Shown: positions 12,310-22,214 of the stretch, piece after piece
Layout: each line of letters starts with the position of its first letter
How positions within the stretch are numbered: position 1 is the first letter of the stretch
NCBI GenBank assembly: GCA_026413225.1
Contig: CM048554.1
Location: 47,277,963-47,341,962, forward strand
Origin: Otis tarda
Taxonomy: Eukaryota > Chordata > Aves > Otidiformes > Otididae
DNA length: 64,000 nucleotides
Reading direction: 5' to 3'
Position numbers and translations under genes: made by a program
Notes under the pieces: model-generated
Database searches by the model: none
The model's input: only the letters and a program-made list of their open reading frames with translations
Told to the model about the DNA's origin: nothing

Positions 12310-12890
12310 ATGGCACTGCTGAAAGTCAAATTCAACCAGAAGAAACGGGTAAAACTAGCACAGGGACTATGGCTCATGAACTGGTTTTCAGTGTTTGCTG
12401 GAATCCTTGTTTTTAGCATGGGATTGTTCCTCAAAATTGAACTCCGGAAGCGAAGCGAAGTGATGGACAATTCGGAAAGCCACTTTGTGCCCAATTCTTT
12501 GATATTGATGGGTATATTATCCTGCGCCTTCAATGGTTTTGCTGGCAAAATTTGTTACGATTCTCTGGATCCCGCTAAATTTGCCAAGTGGAAGCCTTTG
12601 CTGAAACCTTACCTGGCACTATGTTTCCTCTTTAACATACTCATTTTTTTCGTTGCTCTGATTTGCTTTCTCATGCGGGGCTCTCTGGACAGCACACTGG
12701 CCCAAGGGCTCAAGAATGGCATGAAGTTCTACCGAGACACAGACACCCCTGGAAGATGCTTCATGAAGAAGACCATTGACATGCTCCAAATTGAGTTCAA
12801 ATGCTGTGGGAACAATGGCTTCAAAGATTGGTTTGAAATTCAGTGGATCAGCAACAGATATCTGGACTTCAGCTCGAAAGAAGTGAAAGA
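12310..12890 (+). CDS. PRPH2: PRPH2 coding exon 1
   Basis: This exon encodes residues 1-193 and two bases of codon 194. It starts at MALLKVKF, includes membrane segments 1-3 and the first half of the large loop, and ends at the donor GTAAGT (12891-12896). The non-coding 5' end of the exon was not located. Confidence 0.96.
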
Positions 12891-15800
12891 GTAAGTGACT
12901 TTGTTATATTATAATATCTTATATTAAAGAAATGTACATCACAACAGGCACTCTCTGGAGGGAGCTTTGTATAAAAAGGGTGTTTTCTCTGCTTGTGCTT
13001 ACTAAGCATCCCAAATGTTCAGCTAGATTGCTTCCTTCTCTGACGAATTCCTCTAGCATTATCCAGAACATGAAATATAGAGCACCAAAATACAATTCTC
13101 ACTCCTATGCAGTGCAATGTAAACAAACTTAAAATAATATTTTTTACTGTTTTTTACCTCTTTGTAAACCCGTTATTACCCCACACATAGCTACTCCTAA
13201 AATTAACATGAAAGTACCAGGACTTCACTATCCTAAAGCAGATTTCAATGCAACTTACTAAGTTCCTAAAAAAAGACTTCCCTGGGTATATACTGCTGAC
13301 ACCACTTTTAAATCTCCACTTTAGATATTAGCAATTAATCAATCTCATGGAAACAACTAGAAACAGTAACAGTTTACCAATAGTTCATGTATTTTAAATC
13401 CTTAAGATTTAGAATTTTATTTATGTGTTCACTCAATGGATTGCTTCAGTGCCGTGATAATAATGAGCCGTCAATGCCTGTTGACGTTCCTAGCTTTACA
13501 CAGTGTCCCTTGTACCCAAATGGATTTTACGTTCTCCCCTGTATAAAACCAGGTTCAAGAGATACACTAATGCCTATTTTTTTTAAACTTCACGTGAAAA
13601 TAGCACTAAGTTCCCTATATGCAGACCAGAGCAGGTTGTTGACCAGAAACACCTTAATGGCTCTGATGTCAGTGCCCAAAGTGGCTGTAATCTCAAAATC
13701 AGGTTAGGCACAGTAAGCACAAGTGAAAGATGAGAAGAAATGGACTTTTGAAATTAAAAAATGAGCATTGAGTGTAAATACCCACAACCTTTTAAAAAAT
13801 TAAGCATCGGGGAAGAGATCGTTATTGAGAGTTCTTTGGGAACGTAATTTGTTAATGTTCATACTCTGTGGTTGCACCGAGGGTCTTGTGAACTGGAAGC
13901 AATCTGCCTTTTAAATATACTGCCTATGTTAAAAATGTCTGAGGTAATATTGAAAAAAGCTTTCTGTATCTCTTGGGATCCCTGCCTGACTGTGCAAATG
14001 GTATGTCACTTGTGTGTCTCTCTGCATATTGTTTTGACTTGTTGGGTGGTCTGGTTGTTTCTGCAATTCTGAACTAGGACTCGGTAGTGAAAACTGTTAC
14101 AGGCTTAACCTATTGCACTGGGGGTTTATAACAAATACATTTGCTATTTAATAAGGGAGCATTTGCCTCATGAAGGTATGCCCATGGGTATATAAATAAC
14201 TACTTGAAAACACAGTAAGTTCACCTTGCCAGCATTATATGGAGATTTGGGAGCTGTAACTTAATCCAGCAGCAGTGGAAGGGCAAAGCAGAGAGGGAAA
14301 ACAAGGTTATATTGTCCTTAATAAACGATGTCTTGTTCAGAAGTAAGACCCAGGGCAATTTCTTTGTGCTGCTGAGGCAGGAAGGAGGGCGTTAAAAATC
14401 CACAAATGGATGTTAATGAGTGAATTCAAGGTTTGAACTACATGGTGGTGCACAATCTCTGCTCACATTCCTGGTTGGATATTCTGGCCCCTTTGAAGTC
14501 AATAGCAAAGTTCTCCTTAATTCCAGGGAAGGTGGGAGTCTGTCCCCCGCAATATGATTTTTATAATATTTGTAGAGCAAAGGCCTGATCCAGTCTTGCT
14601 GCAATGGTTGGAGCGTTTACATATCAATGGGAATTAGACCCAACTCAGAGCACACTTCACATCTAGAAATAAAACCTCCACTGCATTTGGTGTCTAGATA
14701 TATTTAGGTCACGATTGCAAAGTGGAATTTTGTTTCACCAGGCTGTTGCAATCACCTCTCTCTCTACGACACAATTTTAAAATATCCGTATAGAAAGCCA
14801 CAAGCGACACTCAGATTTTTTTTTTCACCTTTTTAGACCACTGGGGCTCTCCGTTTTGTCATTTTCTGAGCAAAATGGCATTTATTAGAGTTGCAGTCCT
14901 CCTATTATAGTATTTTTTGCAGTGCCGGTGGAACGATTTGCCTTCTATACATCTCTCATCTAAACCTTTTAAGGCACTCACTAAATGGCTGTTTATGGAG
15001 AGTAATCGCAGTCTCAAATGAACAACTGTTGGGGAGCTCCTGCAAGGACTTCAGAAATTTTTCAACATCCTGTTGCTGAAGCACATTCCATGTTTTAAAC
15101 ACCAGCTATCATTCCAAGCCAAGAATAAGTGCATAACCCCTTCCCAGAGCTATTATCATCAAAGAGAAGCTGTTAGGTTTGCTGGATCAACAGTCCAGCT
15201 GGATATGGTGGGTCCTAAGGCCAAGCTCAGGTCACCTCCAGCATCTCCCTTCCACCCTAACTATGCTGCGATCACTCTTTTCTGTCTGCCTTTCCTGAAA
15301 TTTCTCTCTGATGTTTACTATTCTTAAAAATTAATTGATTTGAAGAAGTGACCTGAGAGGGCGCGTTTCCATCATGAGGAGTTAATTATAGACTCAGTGT
15401 AGCCTTGACATAGAAAAGGATTTCAGAGAGGAAAAACACCCAGGACAAACGCTGCTATATAAACAGGCGATGTGGAGAAAAGGCACGGCCAGGAGGCACG
15501 GTGGAAAATCTGCGTTGCCTTTGCCTTTCTCGTGCAAGTTTGCTCAGGTATATCTGTACAAGCGTGTGTGTGCCGCACATATTCACACTTCCTTCTGCTC
15601 TTGCCCATAGTCGCATCAAAAGCAACGTGGATGGAAGGTACTTGGTGGATGGCGTCCCTTTCAGCTGCTGCAACCCCAGCTCCCCAAGACCCTGCATCCA
15701 GTACCAGGTCACCAACAACTCGGCTCACTACAGCTACGACTACCAAACAGAGGAGCTCAACCTCTGGCGCCGTGGCTGCCGGGAAGCTCTCCTGCACTAC

Positions 15801-18800
15801 TACAGCAGCATGATGAGCTCCATGGGCGTTGTTGTCCTCCTCGTCTGGCTTTTTGAGGTAACCCTCTCCCCTCAACCCTGCTTTGCTGAAGCGCCAGCTC
15901 CGGAGGGGCAGAGCATTTTTCAGCGTGGTCTTTGGAGTTAAAGATCAGATATATTTAAAATAAATTATCTGCCACTGTTCTTTGGCTGAGAAAACATCTA
16001 ATAGTGAACATCTGTGGAAGGCCTGAAAGGTCTCAGGCTGGAAACACAGCTGGGAAGCAGGGGGTGGGTGTTAGATTACAGACCGCACCTTCAGAGCAAG
16101 AGGTCAGAGCCTTGAGTATCCCACAGCAAGAGGGAAAAAAGGGACCAATTTTCTGTCGAATACAAAGTGCTGAGCAGGGAAGAGCGTGCAAGGGGTCAGC
16201 TGTCCAGGTGAATTAATTTTACACAGGGCACCTTTGGTGGGGAATGAGAAGTACACAAAGCAGTGCATCAGAAAGAGACAGCAGTGATTTGTGGGACAGA
16301 AAGTGCAATTAAGGGGTGTACATGCTGATGAACATAACACCTAGAGCCACGCGCAGTGTCCATCTTCAGGGCAGCATCTCGTTTAAGGTCCTCCATCAGC
16401 TCCATCAATGGTTTTGGTCACAAGAAGTGGTTTAAGTGAAGCAGATGGATTAATTTTATTTTATTCTTCTTCCCAAAACCACTGTGCATATGCAAGCAGG
16501 TGCAGATAGTGCCCGGTGCAGATGTTTGTGGGCACCATAACCTGAAGTGCAGCTTTGCTGCTAAAATACTGTTCAATCAATGCAAGGAAAACACATCCTT
16601 CTGCTTCTGGAAGATGGTCCATTTTCTACCCAGAGTGTTTAACCAATACTAATAGGCAGGGAGCATGGGCTGGCAGTGGCACAAGGGCTGGCATGTGAGG
16701 CACAAGATGTGGAGGTAGGGCAGGACAGGATGGCAAATGGGGAGGGTGCAGCTCACCGTGCGACACCGAGTGCAGCAGACCCTCTCTAACCCTTGAGAGG
16801 CTGCTGCAAATGGCATTGCCTATCTTAAATGGCTCAGCCAGCTTTTTAAAAATTTAGGTAAATGCAAATTAAAAAGTTTTTTGGTACAAGCACTGGGCAA
16901 CACCCTTCCAGGAATGAAGATGCTTTTTAGAAAATGAACACCTACCAAAACAACCTGTGAACTGAAAAAAAAAAAAATCATGAAGTTACTTCATGTTGTG
17001 TTATTTTAAAAATAACTAGTCCACATAGCTGAAAAAGGTACTACCTCCTTGTAGCCCTGTTATTCTGGTCAGAAAAGACAGAGAAGCTCATGTCTCAGCC
17101 CAAATTCAAATTAAGAGTTATTGAAGAGAGGGGAATTTCAGCTGTATATGAAAATCAGAAGGAAATTCAAAAACTCAGGGGAAAAATGCACATAAATACT
17201 AATGCCAGCTGTGAAAAATCATGACTAGGAACCCGTAACACACCTCTGCTGACTTGTAGGAGATTAATGACAGTGATACATTAACATTAATAGCAGCGAT
17301 AAAAATACAGTATTTTATTTCTAACTTCTGTTTCTAACTTTATTTCAGAGTACACCCAAGTAGTATTTTCACTCTCTGGTGTAACAAGAAATAAAACCTT
17401 CTCTTTTTTTTTCTTTGTCTTTTTCAAAATGTGAGATTTTTCTCAGGTAATCAGAGGACTCTCAGGGCAAAGCTTTAAAGAAATATCACAGTCCTGGGTT
17501 ATATTAATTGGCCCTCCTGAATATTTATGACTTGCCTGATATTCTGCCATAAAGGGTCCAGATCTGGGGCTCAAGCTCCCTCCACTGTTAATGCAAACCT
17601 TGAAGGGAGGAAGCAAAGCAGGAAGCAAACATTAATTGAGTCTCCCTTGAAATACAGCCACTTTCTTTAAATTGCAGTCAGGGTAGGAAACAATTTTATA
17701 CTGAGTAGGAGCGCAGCAGAGGTCCAGGCTCCTGGCCAAGGTAAGATTTCAGACCAACCAGGGTGCGACCCAGTGGGGAGTCATTGTGCGGGCTCTGCGC
17801 TTCTCATTTTCCCTCCGACCAGTTTGCTGAGAAGCTACAGAAAAGCCCAAAAGCAAAGGAACACCCTGGTTTGCTTTGCACCTGGAGCCACTGTAGGCAG
17901 CAGCACGGCCACAGCATCTCCCCAGCGAAGTCCTTCTGGGGGCCGGTGGATGACTTGTCTGGCTGGGTGGGTAGTAGTGACCCATGGGGAGCGGGACAGA
18001 GCAGGGAGGGAAACACTAATCGCAGCTGTCACTTCAAGCTGGAGGAAAACATAACGTGCCAAATGGGCGTAGGAACCACAGGGAAGACCATTTAGGTTTA
18101 ATGTTTTATATCAGGTGCAAGAATAAACCTATTCTGAAGTATTAAAACTTCTATTGAAAAAAAAAAAGCAGCATGTCGTATCTTATGGACATATATTATC
18201 CACATGCTGCTTTTACTAGCAAAAGCTGTAGGCTTCCCAGGAGCGATAACTGGTCATGAGGGTGACAAAAAAAGATCACACCCTGCTCCAGCTAAGCCGC
18301 CTCAGGCTAAACCCTGGCAAACAGATGGGCTTCGCTGCAGAAGGTCAAGCAGAGCAAGCCTGGCTGTCTTCTTGACCTCCCTCAGCCAGGGAAGAGGAAA
18401 TGGGGGGTTCAAGGGTGGCCTGAATAGGGCATTTCAAAAGGAAAGGAGGCCAGCAGCCAGTTCCTGAGACACTCCAGGTTCTTCACCTGTATAAACACAT
18501 GGGTCTCGATAGGTCACAGCTACTGTGATGGCTGAGACCCTGCAATTCATCTCACATGTGGTGCCACAGAGGGAGCCCCAGTGCTGAGCTCCGGGAGGTA
18601 GGAAACCAGAAGAGCAATGAGGCTCGAGCGAGAGGTGCATTCCACATCGTGCACTGGAGAGTAAACTCTCCGATGCACTCAGCGCTAGCAGTGAACTCCC
18701 GATAACCTTCAAAACCAGCTCACAGGTAGTAGGCGTACAGGGACCCTCCAGAGGAACACAGTTTGCTCTGCCAGCACAGATAGAGGGGCTGAGCATGCTG

Positions 18801-21195
18801 TGGTGCAGGGGGATGCACCAGCCCAGCCTGGCCATACCTAGCCCTGGAGAAACACTGTGGCCTTGTCCTTCCTTCCACTTTAAAGTTGCTGTAAAATGAC
18901 AAGAGTTTTCGTTGACAGTTTGTTCACTGGGCAGGAGAAATCATCGCTCATTGAGACTGGGCTGGCTTTGGGACCCTGATGCCCAGGCCTTCTTTCCTGG
19001 GTTGTAATTAAGGACAGGTCTACAACTCAGAACCACAGCCTCGTTGAGGTTGGAAGGGACTCTGGAGCTCATCTAGTCCAACCCCTCTGGCTCAAGCAGG
19101 GCCATCTAAGAGCCAGTTGCCCAGGACCATGTCCAGACAGCTTTTGAATGTCTCCAAGGAGAGAGACTCCATCACTTCTGTGGGGAACTTGTGCCAGTGC
19201 TGTCACCCTCACAGTGAAAAAGTGTTCCCTGATGTTCACACAAAAGCTCCTGTGTGTCTGCCCATGGCCTCTCATCCTGTCACTGGGCATCACTGAAAAG
19301 AGCCTGGCTCCATCTTCTTTGCACTCACACTTCAGTGTACACACTGATGAGATTGCCCCTGAGCCTTCTCTTCTCCAGGCTGAGCAGTCCCACTTCTCTC
19401 AGCCTTTCATCACACAAGAGGTGCTCCAGTCCCTTCGTCATCTCAGCAGCCCTTTGCTGGCCTCTCTCCAGTATGTCCCTGTCTCTCTTGTTCTCAGAAC
19501 TGGACACAGCACTGCAACTGTGGCCTCACCAGTGCTGAGCAGATGGGATTAATCTCACATGTGGTGTCACACTCTGTGGCTGAATCCCAGCTTGAAATCT
19601 GCCCAGCTACCCAATATTGTAATCCCGCATGACAGCTTGCAAGCTTCCCCCATTTCTAGTTCAAAAGCCCCAACAGAGAGCAGCACCTTGCAGCTCCGGG
19701 GCAGCTCTCCGTGGGCCTCAGCTGTGCCACCAGGTAATAAACAGAGAGGAATGCTGACCCCTTTAACCATTAGGGTTTAGGAAGACCAGAGGTAATCACT
19801 TCCGTGGTAATTTGGATAGGATAATGGAGCCATCGTACTTCCCTTACAGAACAAATACTATGTTCTGTACAGCAGAACTAATACAGCAATAAGTGGTCTC
19901 GATCTTAGCTTTACCTAGAACTAAACTAGTCTTCTGCTTCCCTATCCTGGCCACCTGCTCTTCCACCTCATCAAGCTGGCTCTTCTGGGCACTGCCTTCT
20001 CTTTCTCTCTCTGTTTCGTGGATCAATCACTTTTCTTCATAAGCACCACAACAGTGGAAGTCAGATTGCCCTGAATAGTTTCAAAAGGCTGGAGACTGGC
20101 TAAAAACATTCTCTCTGGAAGCAGGTTTGGGGTGTTGATGGTTTCAGGGGTGTTACAGCAGCATAGTACAGTAGAAAGAGTCACAGTCAGAGCTGCTGAG
20201 ACTGGTAAGTATTTTGTCAGAAATTGAAATTTGTTTCAGATGGAATCAGTGAGAGAGACAGATGACCTCCTGCCTTGGTTTCCCTATTTGCACGTATCTA
20301 TATAAAAACAAAACCAGAGTTTGAAGTAGATGAGCTGGTGGCTCAAATCCTAATGCTGTTCTGTCCTGCACAAATGCTGATTCATTAATATCTCCTTGAT
20401 CAGATTAATATACTTGCCAATCATATTAAGGTCAATGTGAAGTAAAAATATTTAGAGTTAAAATTAGGTGGATGGCGGCAGAGCATGTTGTTGCACATAG
20501 AACCAGCTTTTTGTACCTCTAGTGCACAGGAGCAGAGGTTTCATTAAAATGTCTCAGGAGGCGCCTACCCTGTGACGGGGAACATGGAAAGCCCCTTTGT
20601 GCACATGGCCACGCACAGCTGCTCTTTCGCAGCAGCCAGCACGTACCTCCTTCCTAAGTCGATGCATCCACCGTCAGACTTCCCACAGCACTGATCTCAG
20701 ACCTCCACCCTCTCCTTTCCCACTTGTGAAGGGACGTTTTCCTTCTGTCAGCCCCGCTGGCCATCCAAGGAGGAAGGCTGCTCAGGATCTCCTCTCATTC
20801 AGAGGATTCCCGCAGCCCTTCAGCTGTCCCTGTTTGGTGCTTTTGGCATTTTGTTCATGCCACCAGCCCAGGCTGCCGATGACAGAGGACAGTAAAGATG
20901 TGGACAAGGGTATAAAGATTTGCCTGATGGTCTCTGTCTTTTGCATTGCATGGCGCAGACATCTGTCATGGTTGGCTTGCGTCTTCTGCACACCTCTCTG
21001 GAAAGCATTGCAAATCCTGAAGACCCTGAATGTGAAAGTGAAGGCTGGATCCTGGAGAACAGCCTGAAGGACACTCTGAAGTCTGCGCTGGAGAGTTTGA
21101 AAAAGATTGGTAAGTTCAACCAGGTGGAAGCAGATGCCGAAGGAGCTGAAGGAGGGGAAGGTGGGAAGACTCCAGCCATCACAACAGTCAGCTGA
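12310..21195 (+). CDS. PRPH2: peripherin-2 (PRPH2/rds), complete, three coding exons
   Basis: Joining 12310-12890, 15611-15857 and 20959-21195 gives 354 codons in one frame. The product is the photoreceptor tetraspanin that forms homo- and hetero-oligomers with ROM1 and shapes the disc rim of rod and cone outer segments. Hydrophobic segments lie at about 20-41, 62-80, 100-123 and 264-284. The large second loop carries Cys150 (the residue used for intermolecular disulfides), Cys165-Cys166-Gly, Cys213-Cys214, Cys222 and Cys250. The N229-N230-S231 sequon is kept. Intron positions (after coding bases 581 and 828) equal those of mammalian PRPH2. The C-terminal tail is cytoplasmic and ends in a Gly/Glu/Ala-rich stretch. 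Residue 172 is Lys, where human PRPH2 has Arg. Homeodomain-type sites upstream fit retinal expression. Confidence 0.97.
12891..15610 (+). other. PRPH2: PRPH2 intron 1
   Basis: A 2,720-base intron between donor GTAAGT and an acceptor ending CCCATAG. It is AT-rich, and I see no interspersed repeat or additional exon in it. Confidence 0.85.
15611..15857 (+). CDS. PRPH2: PRPH2 coding exon 2
   Basis: This 247-base exon completes Asp194 and runs to Glu276. It encodes the second half of the large loop ([17 protein letters not shown] block, N229 sequon, Cys250) and the start of membrane segment 4. The donor is GTAACC. The size is identical to that of mammalian exon 2. Confidence 0.97.
19035..19546 (-). 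repeat. CR1 LINE 3'-end copy in PRPH2 intron 2
   Basis: Reading the plus strand, it opens with the reverse complement of the CR1 3' end (GGTTGGAAGGGACTCTGGAG, then CATCTAGTCCAACC). It continues through the familiar CR1 3' UTR segments, ending near CAGTGCTGAGCAG. The copy is about 510 bases, diverged and 5'-truncated, as is usual for bird CR1. Confidence 0.9.
20138..20204 (+). CDS. possible first exon of an unassigned gene (in PRPH2 intron 2)
   Basis: An ATG at 20138 opens 22 codons plus one base, ending at a strong donor, CTG|GTAAGTA (GT at 20205). The left-over base G plus the AG that starts the exon at 21222 makes a Glu codon, so the two join in frame. The start context is weak (T at -3, G at +4) and the frame is open upstream to a stop at 20072. 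No family is recognised. It could equally be a chance ORF; the phase fit has a one-in-three chance of occurring by accident. Confidence 0.25.
20959..21195 (+). CDS. PRPH2: PRPH2 coding exon 3 (terminal)
   Basis: This exon encodes residues 277-354 and the stop TGA. It starts [17 protein letters not shown], completing membrane segment 4 and then the cytoplasmic tail that carries the amphipathic and fusion-competent region described for PRPH2. An internal GGTAAGT (GT at 21110) matches a donor consensus within the conserved Ile-Gly-Lys codons. See the findings for what use of that site would do. Confidence 0.96.
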   Translation, partial: TSVMVGLRLLHTSLESIANPEDPECESEGWILENSLKDTLKSALESLKKIGKFNQVEADAEGAEGGEGGKTPAITTVS

Positions 21196-21221
21196 GCTTC
21201 TAATTGATGTGGACTTATCAG

Positions 21222-21316
21222 AGCGGTATAAAAAGACTGAGATTTGTGAATATCTACGTTTTAAAAGCTATGTGTCAACCATCAGTGCACCTTGGGATAA
21301 TACGTTTATCCACAAC
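21222..21316 (+). CDS. unassigned exon A, 26 bases after the PRPH2 stop
   Basis: 95 bases lie between an acceptor ending TTATCAG, with a branch-point-like TTCTAAT upstream, and the donor AAC|GTGAGT (GT at 21317). In frame it completes a split codon and gives 31 residues, RYKKTEICEYLRFKSYV to PWDNTFIHN, and ends on a codon boundary. Exon B continues in the same frame. I do not recognise the family. The residues are basic and aromatic without a membrane segment. Confidence 0.5.
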
Positions 21317-21406
21317 GTGAGTACACCATATTCATAACTTCTGGGGGAAAAGACCCTGCCAGGACTTGCAATATTGATATATTCCCTTATCAGGGACAGT
21401 TAGTTT

Positions 21407-21430
21407 AAAAAAAAAAAAAAAAAAAAAAAC
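21407..21430 (+). repeat. poly(A) tract
   Basis: About 23 consecutive A residues lie downstream of PRPH2. No retrocopy body is recognisable in front of it. Confidence 0.8.
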
Positions 21431-22147
21431 CACACCCAACAAATTGCTGGCATCACACAGTGACCCATTCCATCTTATTTTGAAATTAAAAGTGGAATTT
21501 GAAAAGTTAATACTGTTTGCTAAAGTTGTTTTATCAGCATACTTCATGTACTTCAAGCTTTAAAGACAAACAGATTTGTTTTCTGGGGAGTAGCATATTA
21601 GAAGTCAAAGGAAGAAGGATTTTCAGAATTGTATATAATTTAGTATACAGGTATTTTGACAAACCTCTAATTAATGTGATTTTTTGTCGATGTGCTAAGC
21701 AATGGTATTTTCTGCTGTATTCTTAAGATGTACATAGAACAAAATGCAAAGTTATGCTGAGAATTTATGCAAAATTTATGCAGAATTTAAGCAAAAACTT
21801 TAATTTAAGGAAACAGCACAAGTATCATGAAAACAACATTAAGGTAAGATTTATGGGTTTTGTTTCTCAGGGTTTTTTTCAGCCTGTATAACTTGAATGA
21901 GCATATTGTAGAGTTATGCTTCACCTTGTTTTTAAACAAGCAGAAGCCTAGAAGATTTCTCCTGTAGTGGGTGGAATTAATGCTATGAGCATCTGCCAGT
22001 TACAGTTATTCTGGATGTTTAAAAAATTATGTAATCTCATAGCTTGCTCCAGAATATTCAAGCCCAACTATTTTTAAAACAAGAAAAAAAACCAAAAACA
22101 AAACAAAAAAAAATCTGCTTTGAACTAACACTTGAAATGTTTTCCAG

Positions 22148-22214
22148 GATCCTAGCAAATGGATACCATTCATCCACAAGTATGCCAAGCCTCAAACTTT
22201 GAGGCCGGGGAAAA
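22148..22214 (+). CDS. unassigned exon B
   Basis: 67 bases are bounded by a good acceptor (TGTTTTCCAG, with AACTAAC as a branch-point candidate 20-30 bases upstream) and a perfect donor core, GTAAGT. The frame entered from exon A is open: DPSKWIPFIHKYAKPQ then TLRPGK, plus one left-over base A. That base plus TG from exon C makes a Met codon. The size, splice sites and phase on both sides argue for a real internal exon. Function unknown. Confidence 0.55.

Larger units (their letters stand above)
15858..20958 (+). other. PRPH2: PRPH2 intron 2
   Basis: A 5,101-base intron containing one minus-strand CR1 copy (19035-19546) and several A-rich tracts. A possible small exon with a strong donor lies at 20138-20204. 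The acceptor before exon 3 (GGCGCAG) has a poor pyrimidine tract. Confidence 0.85.
21196..21490 (+). other. PRPH2: start of PRPH2 3' UTR
   Basis: This is the non-coding tail after the PRPH2 stop. ATTAAA at 21485-21490 is the first variant poly(A) signal. AATAAA at 23592-23597 is the next canonical one. The interval also overlaps the unassigned exon at 21222-21316. Confidence 0.35.

Noticed and set aside
15423-15875. 150-codon minus-strand frame over PRPH2 exon 2
   Set aside because: Antisense shadow of exon 2. The plus-strand frame is conserved peripherin sequence with exact intron boundaries.
19148-19552. 134-codon plus-strand frame in PRPH2 intron 2
   Set aside because: It lies within the minus-strand CR1 copy; the frame is a by-product of the repeat.
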